From: Rhodopirellula sp.
GTDB taxonomy: Bacteria > Planctomycetota > Planctomycetia > Pirellulales > Pirellulaceae
Direction of reading: 5' to 3'
DNA length: 64,000 nucleotides
Assembly (NCBI GenBank): GCA_002690925.1
Contig: NZGD01000035.1
Span: 1 to 64,000 of the forward strand
The notes beneath the pieces are model-generated. The model saw only the letters and a program-made list of their open reading frames with translations. It searched no databases and was not told the origin of the DNA. How positions within the stretch are numbered: position 1 is the first letter of the stretch; every line of letters starts with the position of its first letter. The translations under genes and the position numbers were made by a program. Positions 19,801 to 26,519 of this stretch are shown here, piece after piece.

Positions 19801-20160
19801 GACAGCTTCAACAGGAACAGCTTCGACGGGGACCGCTTCCGCTTCAAAGACAGGAGTCGCGACGGGCTCAGCCTGCCCCGCCTCCTCAACCACAACTGCA
19901 GTTTCATCCACACCGGCAGTCAAGTCAGAGTCTTGATTCTCTGCAACGACCGGTTCGTCGTATTCACCACTACGCAATTCACCAATCAACTTGGTAGCCT
20001 GAAAATGCGTCAACTGGCCGTTATCTACTAATAGTTTGGCCACTGCTTCAGGCGTGATTCGCGTACCACTTTGCTCCAACTGTTCGCGAAGGGCTTCGAT
20101 GATCTCCTGGTCAAGCAATCCCAGTCGCTCTATGCGGTCGATCAATTCGTTTGCAAGCAT
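16801..20160 (-). CDS. Membrane-anchored TPR/PQQ-like beta-propeller protein
   Basis: 1119 residues from an ATG at 20160. Residues 1-65 form a small helical domain containing LTHFQA (50-55), similar in look to domains at the N-terminus of many planctomycete Ser/Thr kinases (my recollection, not checked). Then come an acidic linker with a VPVEA repeat, one transmembrane helix at about 164-184 (IYGYVAIIILLLLTLGAGWW), a helical outer segment (about 185-410) and a C-terminal propeller with PQQ/WD40-like blades such as LRWRKFVG, VLWRTTIG, GDAKWVSQVP, GEEIWRTDVG. The topology would put the propeller outside the cytoplasmic membrane. It is a likely scaffold for the neighbouring ExbB/ExbD and solute-binding proteins. 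Confidence 0.8.
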   Translation of the reverse strand: MLANELIDRIERLGLLDQEIIEALREQLEQSGTRITPEAVAKLLVDNGQLTHFQATKLIGELRSGEYDEPVVAENQDSDLTAGVDETAVVVEEAGQAEPVATPVFEAEAVPVEAVPVEAVPVEATPVGVEALGGGMAEDTPRERPTPSRRKPEEPKTVWDSFKIYGYVAIIILLLLTLGAGWWILSREDADAFIARANDAYDSLTYQSAQDDYVTFLEMFGDDHQYSSMARTRITMTELYKAAEFKQEPEQAVNLAKEKLPAIAEEEGMNEERSNLALLMVKIAQNLASAAGRAKETPRKQQLLAVLDEQRELMNNAAYMSASDRTNLEGKLLSLEEDRARVERDINRNISLDKAEESMMVSLAAKNTKDAYDTRTELLRNFPDLRENERLVKLILEASEIQQGLVGPSANLPEAGEAVAEDGGAESVLLTTLAGKVAPELRGVTLYFRAGGSILAFDGENGKLRWRKFVGYSKELPPLRLEDGVLLSESSTLEVLRCSEDDGRVLWRTTIGEPFGQPISNGDEIYVSTDSGRVICLDVETGDAKWVSQVPQNLDAAPGVDDRAKRAYVVGDHSNLYLLNTRNGSCVESFYVGHEPGTVSVPPVPLLGHVFVIVNAGSDYANLRVLRVDETGGQVQETQSFRLTGNVRVPPIIQGRRLIVLTDLGEVVVYDIEPTAETNQVTEAAKLPPFYEQPTSTQMAVGRSQMWITGTRIGRYELQINTGRVIRDWIKHEFDTFIGQPYSADDALVYARVLRGTSAIRVTAADPKTGEEIWRTDVGVPVALLSKPPGSDALQSVTTQAALFEIDSEAENAGSTNGPIDNPGAKSVAIRFEDPIAIDESRSLMLNQVDGQSIIVYEPQRELGKLRQVTMSFSAGKPTDGGIVAGGGLFLPLNNGRAVLVDWRTGKTIGTPFQPASDPNKQVNWTNSLTLPSDLDQVILADSRKKLYRLRVGDQIRELASADLEFDLLDQIAGVGNTVVGATAGPAADFIVGFDIVSLKPKFKVLLDGRVVWGPVAVGEYGLYQTDDSQLRGIDAEGKELFQIPVPAGLPVGKPIMSDGKIVLAGKAGWLVVFDPETGTVTGATDLGQPVSATPLVDDGMLLVPGTEGVIYRTPVPAN
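19783..19842 (-). repeat. Tandem repeat encoding VPVEA units
   Basis: Four consecutive 15-base units encode AEAVP, VEAVP, VEAVP and VEATP-like pentapeptides in the cytoplasmic acidic linker of the propeller protein. The DNA units are nearly identical, pointing to slippage expansion. The Pro-Val-Glu composition suggests an extended spacer. Confidence 0.8.
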
Positions 20161-20296
20161 GTCTTTGTCGGTTTCTACAGTGAAAAATAATCAGTCAACG
20201 ATTTCTGCTCAGGCACCGCCGTGGTTCGATCCAGGCTGGTGCTGTTGATCAAGGCAAAAGGGGCTTAATCAGTCTTCGAATGATGTTTTTTGTTCA

Positions 20297-21058
20297 TTAA
20301 TAAAACTCCTCAACTTGGGTGACTTCCAGTTCGGTGAATCCAGCGATGGTCCCCGCGTCCATGGCATCGACCAGTGAGTGAAGTTTAGCCATCTCATGAA
20401 CTTTAACGATCAGTCTCATACCATCTTTGCTCGCACTCAGTGCATCTTTGAAGGCAGTCACCAAACCCTGCTTTCCAACCGTTTCGCGTTCCCAATCCTG
20501 CGCGATGACCAGAAAACCTCCGAATTCGTCGACCTCAACTTCGATCGATTCCAATTCATCATCTTCTTCCTCAACCACCGAGGTACTCGGGGCATCGGTT
20601 TGCTGACGTGGCATTTCAATTGACTTTTGCAAGCTGAATGCGGCCGTCACCATGAAAAAGATCAACAGCAGGAACGTGACATCCACCATCGGCGTCATGT
20701 CCATTTCTTCTTCGGGACGTTTTTTCCGAATCAGAACCTCATCAATTTCTTCTTCGTCGTCGACAGCAGGCTGAACTGCTTGGGTCACTGCATCTGCGGT
20801 TTTCCGTGAGGCAGCGGGGCTTGATCCTTCTTGTTCATCTACGGAATTCGGGGCGATCGGTTCAGCCATGACAACCTCTGTTTCCGCTTCACCAGCAACA
20901 TCGTCGACTGTCGCCGTGCTGCCGAGTTCCGCATCGACCGTTTTCTCGGGTACAGCCACGACTACATCGCAGCTAGGGCAACGCACGCTCCGTCCCGCCA
21001 ACCGATCATTGACGTGGTGGCTGGCTCCACACTCCAGGCAACTGACTTCGATCGACAT
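20297..21058 (-). CDS. ExbD/TolR-family protein with N-terminal zinc ribbon
   Basis: 253 residues from an ATG at 21058. Residues 1-35 are a zinc-ribbon of MJ0042/FmdB type with Cys7, Cys10, Cys27 and Cys30 (CLEC and CPSC). A 75-residue acidic linker follows, then the ExbD core: MDMTPMVDVTFLLLIFFMV with the conserved proton-path Asp at 126 and one membrane helix, and a periplasmic domain of about 110 residues. Normal ExbD is about 140 residues with no zinc ribbon, so the fusion is unusual. The zinc ribbon lies in the cytoplasm by topology. It is the second ExbD in the operon, 178 bases downstream of the first. Confidence 0.88.
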   Translation of the reverse strand: MSIEVSCLECGASHHVNDRLAGRSVRCPSCDVVVAVPEKTVDAELGSTATVDDVAGEAETEVVMAEPIAPNSVDEQEGSSPAASRKTADAVTQAVQPAVDDEEEIDEVLIRKKRPEEEMDMTPMVDVTFLLLIFFMVTAAFSLQKSIEMPRQQTDAPSTSVVEEEDDELESIEVEVDEFGGFLVIAQDWERETVGKQGLVTAFKDALSASKDGMRLIVKVHEMAKLHSLVDAMDAGTIAGFTELEVTQVEEFY

Positions 21059-21236
21059 TAAGAAAACCCGATTTATTCCGTATTCAACATTTCAATAACA
21101 CACGCGTTCCACTCTCTGACAAAAAGCACAGGAACGATCCAAAACTGCTCAACGAAAAGCCGATGCAAAATCGCTGCAGCGTCACAGAGACCCTCCCCAT
21201 CGGGCTTGGGTCCCCAGACCGACACTTTTCTTCAAA

Positions 21237-21722
21237 TCATTGCTCTTTCACGGCGATGTAAGTCGAATCCAGATCTTCAAAAGCATCTCCGATGATTTTC
21301 TGGACACGCGTTACCTTCCCAACTTTTACATTTGCATCTCCAAACAGCATCACATGCTGTTTGCTCGCACCCAAAGACTTCTCGAGTTCCTCAGTGATGT
21401 ACTCGATAATTTCAGTTGCCTGAATTTCCTCATCGGTACTGAAATTCGAACCATCCATACGCGACAAGATCACCTCATCACCCGCGCCCGGGTTGATAAA
21501 GATGACGGCGGAGTTTTTCGCTGCAATCGCAAGACCGTTATCTGCTTCAGGAATCGTACCGATCTTCGTAGGATCCATGGTTGAGCAAACAATGAAGAAG
21601 ATCAACAACAGAAACGTGATGTCGATCATGGGTGTGATGTCCATCTCGTCATCGTCACGCTTCTTGCGAGGCAACGCGAAGTCGTCCTCGTCATCTTCAA
21701 TCAGATTTGGGTTGTCACTCAT
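21237..21722 (-). CDS. exbD: ExbD/TolR-family biopolymer transport protein
   Basis: 161 residues from an ATG at 21722. A short acidic N-terminus precedes MDITPMIDITFLLLIFFIV with the essential Asp34, a single membrane helix, and a compact periplasmic domain ending in an alternating helix-strand pattern (VTRVQKIIGDAFEDLDSTYIAV). With ExbB it would form a proton-driven motor that energises a partner reaching across the periplasm. It lies 98 bases downstream of exbB and upstream of a second ExbD, so the complex may contain a hetero-ExbD pair. Confidence 0.92.
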   Translation of the reverse strand: MSDNPNLIEDDEDDFALPRKKRDDDEMDITPMIDITFLLLIFFIVCSTMDPTKIGTIPEADNGLAIAAKNSAVIFINPGAGDEVILSRMDGSNFSTDEEIQATEIIEYITEELEKSLGASKQHVMLFGDANVKVGKVTRVQKIIGDAFEDLDSTYIAVKEQ

Positions 21723-21820
21723 CTTTCAGTCAAATTGGTCTCAAAAGTTTCACGTTTGATCATTTCCATCATTCAGCTCAGAAGAGCAGAAAACGGACTT
21801 CCGTTTCACCAATGCAAATT

Positions 21821-22531
21821 TCACTCAACACGGGACTGCGACGTCATAGGCTCGACCGTTGACGCTGCTGTGCCACCGCGTGACGACGAATACTTTGACA
21901 GTGCTTCCCGGTAAACGGTCATGAAGCGGACCAGACCTGCACCTACCAGATCCTCCATTTTTGCAATTCTAATGTTGACATTCGCGACCAAAATCATGAG
22001 TGGAATAGCAATGGCCAATCCACAGGCGGTAGTTCGAAGAGCAATGTTAATATCCGACGCTAAAGCAGACGGCTCAACAGACTCAGATGTCGCAAGCGTT
22101 TCGAACGCTCCCATCATCCCGAAAACGGTTCCAAACAAACCAATCATTGGGGCACTTTTGATCACAGTACTGACCCAACTGAGGCGGTACTCGACATCAC
22201 TCATCACATCGCGCTGAAAGCGGTCCATCACGAAGGTCCTAGCCTTTTTGTAGCCCATCTCACGATGCTCGACGGCCATCCCCACGATCTGGGCGACTGC
22301 ACGCTTATCGCCTTCGCAATATTCGGTGACTCCCTCAAAATCTCCCCCTGCAAGCATCTGTTCAACATCGTCCATGAAGAAATCCTGCTCTTCCTCGGAC
22401 TTAAAACGCTTCTGATTCACCCGAGACCAGACAATGACAATGCAATACAACCCCCAAAGAGCGACCCCTGCGAGGGCGCCATAGGTAGCATTGGAGATAA
22501 TTTCGAAAAGGGACATTTCAGCAAGTAGCAT
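21821..22531 (-). CDS. exbB: MotA/TolQ/ExbB proton channel family protein
   Basis: 236 residues from an ATG at 22531 with AAGGA upstream. Three membrane segments are visible: about residues 15-33, 125-155 and 175-200. The second and third carry the family pattern, APMIGLFGTVFGMMGAFE and ALRTTACGLAIAIPLMIL, with the conserved Thr/Gly positions of the channel. A cytoplasmic helical loop (about 40-120) is typical of ExbB/TolQ. It is the channel partner of the two ExbD proteins downstream. Confidence 0.93.
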   Translation of the reverse strand: MLLAEMSLFEIISNATYGALAGVALWGLYCIVIVWSRVNQKRFKSEEEQDFFMDDVEQMLAGGDFEGVTEYCEGDKRAVAQIVGMAVEHREMGYKKARTFVMDRFQRDVMSDVEYRLSWVSTVIKSAPMIGLFGTVFGMMGAFETLATSESVEPSALASDINIALRTTACGLAIAIPLMILVANVNIRIAKMEDLVGAGLVRFMTVYREALSKYSSSRGGTAASTVEPMTSQSRVE

Positions 22532-22537
22532 CGGCGG

Positions 22538-22918
22538 TCAGTTCCTTAACTTCGTAGCCAGAAATTTAAGTTCGTTGTGATGAGCGTTCAGACCATTTAC
22601 TGCGGCCCAATCGCATTTTGAAAAGTAATGGGCACCATCAATGCCCATCAGCATCAGAGGCAACCTAAAACGAGATTCGAAGTATCGGACGACCATGATG
22701 ACGGTGATCCGGCAACCAGTTTCTCGCGGTTGGCTCCTTACAGCATATTCGAGTTGAGTTTTTCCTACTTGGTTTGACGGGCCCTGAACCACAATTTTGA
22801 ACAAATCTCGCAGTTCACGGGAGGACTCGTAGGGGTGAATCGTGGATTCCCCCCTGTTGGCAGTCGATCGTTCCCCTTCACTCCGTCCATCAGTTCCTGT
22901 GACATGAGCTTGATCAGA
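22538..22918 (-). CDS. Open reading stretch before exbB, doubtful
   Basis: A minus-strand frame stays open from 22918 to a stop at 22538, six bases before exbB. It has no upstream ATG; possible starts are TTG at 22804 or internal ATGs. The translation (for example FKIVVQGPSNQVGKTQLEY) looks protein-like, but I recognise no family, and a second overlapping frame also looks plausible in the 5' half. It could be a small or decayed gene, or leader sequence of exbB. The remaining 140 bases to the upstream gene (22919-23060) show nothing. Confidence 0.22.
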   Translation of the reverse strand, partial: SDQAHVTGTDGRSEGERSTANRGESTIHPYESSRELRDLFKIVVQGPSNQVGKTQLEYAVRSQPRETGCRITVIMVVRYFESRFRLPLMLMGIDGAHYFSKCDWAAVNGLNAHHNELKFLATKLRN

Positions 22919-23060
22919 TCACCTCAGCACCTTGGAAAATCCGTTTTTTTTGTTGGCCCCTTCACAACCCCCATGCTCCGGGAAACCCAAGTGTCCAACA
23001 GACCACACAGCACCCGACAGCCTCTCACAAGGCCGAACGCACGACGCGCCCGCGAACCTC

Positions 23061-24017
23061 CTACTTTTTTGGTTTTCGATAACGTTGACTAGTGACCTCA
23101 AATTTGTAGCCACCTCCATCCGCTTTGCTCTCGAAGACTGTTTTCGCGATTTGAGTCACGGAGTTGTAGCCTTTTGACTCCCAATAAGTCTTTTCTATCT
23201 GAGCCAACTCATTTTCCAACTGCGTTGGGATGAACTTGAGCATTTGACGATTCGGCAGCGGAATGCCGGCCTTACCCAGCAACTGCCGGTCAAACTGCAT
23301 CAGAGGACTTGGACTGTTCCACATGAAGTACAGCCTTTTCTCATCCTCGGTCTTCACGACCCGATATTTCTTGGGGCTGCCAGAAAGATTACTCGCAACA
23401 TCAACTCCCTGAATCGACCCACCGATCGCTCCAAGCTCAATTTTGTAAAAGTCCAGTTGCTTCGCATATAAGCCAATATCACGGGCAGTGAAGTTGAGCT
23501 GCCATCGTTCGAATCGCGGGATAATATCCTCTCCTTCTCCGGGAGGCCCCGGTGGACGACTATCCCCTGCCCCTGTCCCGGCAGTGGTTGCAGTTGCCGT
23601 GGTATCAGTAGTGACGAGAGTAGCCGCCACCGAACTTACAGCATCTGTCACAGCCTCAATCGTGTCCTGCAGCGTCGGCTCCATCAACTCTTCAACTTCC
23701 TCTGCACCCGGTGGCTCAAAATCGCGTTCAAAGCCCTCGGGATTTTCACCGCGTCCAGCTGGATTCTCAATGATCGGCTCAATTGCCCGAGGAGGGAATA
23801 CCCAACGGGTCGTCAGGAAGATAATGACGACCATCAGCGTCAGCGTACCGATGAAAAGGATAAGAGCCATCAGAAACGAGGTGACTAAATCAAACCGGCT
23901 GGTCCGTAATTTGTCACGTTCAGCCGCCCGTTGATGAGCCCGTGTCTCAGACTGTGTCTGGTCTGATGCATTTTGGGCTGGCCCATCGGTCATTTTTTGG
24001 CCCGTAGCTGATGCCAT
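23061..24017 (-). CDS. Single-pass membrane protein of envelope operon, TonB-like architecture
   Basis: 318 residues from an ATG at 24017 (another in frame at 23993). A charged cytoplasmic N-terminus of about 42 residues leads to one membrane helix at about 44-70 (FLMALILFIGTLTLMVVIIF), followed by a Pro/Glu/Thr-rich linker (about 75-165, including TTDTTATATTAGTG and PPGPPGEGED) and a folded C-terminal domain of about 150 residues. The C-terminal domain starts IIPRFERWQLNFTARDIGLYAKQLD. This is the layout of TonB and TolA, though I see no TonB_C signature. Its place directly upstream of exbB/exbD supports a role as the energised partner. Function is inference. Confidence 0.75.
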   Translation of the reverse strand: MASATGQKMTDGPAQNASDQTQSETRAHQRAAERDKLRTSRFDLVTSFLMALILFIGTLTLMVVIIFLTTRWVFPPRAIEPIIENPAGRGENPEGFERDFEPPGAEEVEELMEPTLQDTIEAVTDAVSSVAATLVTTDTTATATTAGTGAGDSRPPGPPGEGEDIIPRFERWQLNFTARDIGLYAKQLDFYKIELGAIGGSIQGVDVASNLSGSPKKYRVVKTEDEKRLYFMWNSPSPLMQFDRQLLGKAGIPLPNRQMLKFIPTQLENELAQIEKTYWESKGYNSVTQIAKTVFESKADGGGYKFEVTSQRYRKPKK

Positions 24018-24083
24018 TTCGAAAACCTATGAATCTGTTCTTAAGTCGAGTCTGGTGGTAAACAATTCGATGCTCCGCATGAC

Positions 24084-25784
24084 CTACAAATCGTAGTCCA
24101 AAAACACGTATTTGGGATTCATGGTGCGATCCCAATCCCGCCACTTGTCCTGAACTTGATCAACCTCAGCCGGAGTTGGATCATTCGATAAGTCGAATCC
24201 GTCGAATCGACGACTGATAAATCTGAGTCCATCCCTTGCATAGCGACGTACCGAAGTATCCGGATCACTGAGAGCATAGATCAGGGACGGCACGACACGA
24301 AGCTCATCAGTTTTCCCCAGCAACCGTGCTGCTACTCGGCGGGCCTGCCAAGACTGGCTGCCTCTGACCAATCTTTCCAGACGATCCATTTGAGAAGCCC
24401 TCACCGCCGGGTCAGCATCCAGCTCAAGATCGTCGGGGATTGATTTCCCTTCTGTTTCCCCAGCACCATCTTTCTCGAGGATATCGAGCATATCTGTGAC
24501 CTGAGCAGCCACCGGCCGGCCTTTGATCTGAGTGCCATCAACGCGAATGTCGGTGGTATCTTTGGGTAAGCCGTAACCGCCTTGAAGGCTACCCTGGCTC
24601 ATCGTGAAAATCGTTTTCTGTGTACTTCGGATCAGGAACAGCAGCGCAAAGGCCGTGCTCACCGGAGGACGAGTTTGTGAACGATCCGTCCAACCCCCAT
24701 CAGCTCCCTGTGTCTGCTTCAATTCATCAACCACTCGGTTGTACCAGGCAGGACTGAGATCCTTTGGTGAACCATTGGCAATTTCCACAAAGCTTTCAAA
24801 TCTCTCAAGGGTATAAATTCGATAGTAGTACCAGTCTATCCCCGACTTTTTGTATGGATTTTTCTGACGCCAACCACGCATGAAGCCAATCGAACGCTTG
24901 ATCGGTGTCTCGCTCATGGAACCCCGCTTACGGCGTTTAACATTCTTATCCTCTTTGAAGATTTTGATTGCCTTGGGTAACCCGGGGATTCCCGTATCCG
25001 CATCAGCATCTGTGTTGCCCCACAGCCTCAGCGCATCAGCACCAATCAAAAGGCTACTGCCGCCAGCTAAGGCCATCGAGTCAGTCATTTCACGCGTGCT
25101 TTGAGCGATATTACCCTTGCCTGCTCCCGGGTCCATCGCATGGTAAGGCCAACCTCCACCCGGATCTTGCACGCGTAACAACCACTGCAGGCTCTCGGTG
25201 ACACGGTTGTAATCAAGAGGAATGCCATTCCGGTCAAGCGTCCAGATAGCCAGCATTCCGTACTGACTCATCGAGATATCGCCACTTTTCTTGGGATCAT
25301 CATCCGGGTAACAAAACGCGCCGTTCCCGCTTTGATATTGCACCAGATACTGTTGCAGCGTTTGCAACTCGCTGCGATAGGCGTCTGCATCAACTTCCGC
25401 GAAGAGAAGCACACTGATCGCGATCACATACGTTCGCTTCTGTGGTGATTTCCCCCCACCCCTTGTTAAGCTACTCACCACAGCCTTGGCTGTTTTTATC
25501 GCTCTTTTCACAGCCGCACTGTCAGGATCGTGTCGACATTTGTGGTGAGCGTATCCGATGAGAATCGCCTCGCCGGCGATCGCTGAAAAAGGATCACCAC
25601 CCCCAAAATCCTCATCCTTCAATTTTTCGAGATACGACACTCCCTCATTGACCATTTTCGTCACTACCGGACCGGTCGGTGTGTAAGCAAACGCGGGGGT
25701 ACCAGCGATCGCGACCAAGAACAACGCCATCAACGTTGCAAAATGCCAAAACCGCGGTGAGTGATTACTTTCACAAATACTCAT
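24084..25784 (-). CDS. Secreted prenyltransferase/squalene-oxidase-repeat protein with HEAT-like end
   Basis: About 566 residues, first gene of the envelope operon. The ATG at 25784 is preferred over a TTG at 25790. A signal peptide (to about residue 33, ...GTPAFA) sends it across the membrane. The body has QW/alpha-alpha toroid repeats: GGGDPFSAIAGEAIL, YLVQYQSGNGAFCYPDDD, LQWLLRVQDPGGGWPYHAM, LKQTQGADGGWTDRS. The catalytic DxDD of squalene-hopene cyclase is not seen, so a binding role is likelier than cyclisation. The last 110 residues look like HEAT repeats (RRVAARLLGKTDELRVVPSLI; DPDTSVRRYARDGL). Such proteins are numerous in planctomycetes without a known role. Confidence 0.85.
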   Translation of the reverse strand: MSICESNHSPRFWHFATLMALFLVAIAGTPAFAYTPTGPVVTKMVNEGVSYLEKLKDEDFGGGDPFSAIAGEAILIGYAHHKCRHDPDSAAVKRAIKTAKAVVSSLTRGGGKSPQKRTYVIAISVLLFAEVDADAYRSELQTLQQYLVQYQSGNGAFCYPDDDPKKSGDISMSQYGMLAIWTLDRNGIPLDYNRVTESLQWLLRVQDPGGGWPYHAMDPGAGKGNIAQSTREMTDSMALAGGSSLLIGADALRLWGNTDADADTGIPGLPKAIKIFKEDKNVKRRKRGSMSETPIKRSIGFMRGWRQKNPYKKSGIDWYYYRIYTLERFESFVEIANGSPKDLSPAWYNRVVDELKQTQGADGGWTDRSQTRPPVSTAFALLFLIRSTQKTIFTMSQGSLQGGYGLPKDTTDIRVDGTQIKGRPVAAQVTDMLDILEKDGAGETEGKSIPDDLELDADPAVRASQMDRLERLVRGSQSWQARRVAARLLGKTDELRVVPSLIYALSDPDTSVRRYARDGLRFISRRFDGFDLSNDPTPAEVDQVQDKWRDWDRTMNPKYVFLDYDL

Positions 25785-25975
25785 GGACAAGCCTGTTCAA
25801 ACCTTGAAAACAGAAGAATTTTTTCTCGCAGGGATCGAAACCCGCAAATGGAGAAGAGATGAACCGATTGACGACCTTACGCATCATACCCTACGATCGC
25901 TCTTCGTCGAATTGATCGACGAAGGTGCTTCCGATTTGTTTTGTCATGATTAAAATACAAGCGTCGAAGTACCTA

Positions 25976-26048
25976 GGTCAGGTAGCTCAGTTGGTAGAGC
26001 ACGGCCCTGAAAAGGCCGGTGTCGGCGGTTCGAGCCCGCCCCTGACCA
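25976..26048 (+). tRNA. tRNA-Phe (GAA)
   Basis: A complete 73-base cloverleaf. The acceptor stem pairs 7/7 (ggtcagg at 25976-25982 with cctgacc at 26041-26047), the D arm is gctc...gagc, the anticodon stem is cggcc/ggccg around the loop ctgaaaa, giving anticodon GAA, and the T arm is ggcgg-ttcgagc-ccgcc. The discriminator base is A, usual for Phe. The 3' CCA is not encoded, so it must be added by the CCA enzyme. Confidence 0.96.
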
Positions 26049-26519
26049 CTCTCTTGCCAGCTTCTGGCATTTCTCTGCCGAGGAAGCCCTCAAGATCGCT
26101 GTTTTTACGGCTTTTTTCACTGTCATCAGGGCTCTTCCTAGCTCTAAATGTGGCTTTTCGGTGCCGCTCGCGGAACGTCCCTCGGCCCAGGATCGACTCC
26201 GAACGATATTGTTTGCGCGTTTTTTAACGGTTTTTCTTCCAAATTGACGCTCACAAAGACGATCTCGCGTTCCGAGGCCATGCTATCAACCTGACCGCAC
26301 CGACTTATACGCAAACGTCGCCCCATCACCACAAATAAAAGGACGTGGTTCGTTCGCAAAACGAACAAAACTTGGGGTTGTTGGGAGATTTTACAACCGC
26401 TCTGACCGTGGTTTCTTGTTTCATGGTGTCGATTTAAGACGCAAAAGGCTTTAGCCTGTGTCCCAGCGGGTGATCATTCCCGTAATTCAACTCAACCCAC
26501 AGCTGCTAGTGAGTGGACC
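26049..26519. other. Non-coding stretch after tRNA-Phe
   Basis: 471 bases between tRNA-Phe and the AGCS carrier. Apart from the weak hairpin near the tRNA I find no RNA gene or convincing frame; a 74-codon minus-strand frame (26144-26368) has no features of a protein. The right end should hold the promoter of the carrier gene. No att-like duplication of the tRNA 3' end was seen in the following bases, and no integrase is nearby. Confidence 0.45.
26055..26074 (+). terminator. Weak hairpin after tRNA-Phe
   Basis: tgccag at 26055-26060 pairs with ctggca at 26064-26069 around a 3-base loop, followed by ttt. The stem is short and the T run broken, so termination by it is only possible. It starts 7 bases after the tRNA. 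Confidence 0.35.

Noticed and set aside
24084-25784. Squalene-hopene cyclase
   Set aside because: The repeats match the toroid fold, but the protein has a signal peptide, lacks a visible DxDD motif and has a HEAT-like end, so a hopanoid cyclase is unlikely.
26049-26519. Integration site at the tRNA-Phe
   Set aside because: No integrase, no repeat of the tRNA 3' end and no foreign-looking genes follow; the next genes are ordinary.
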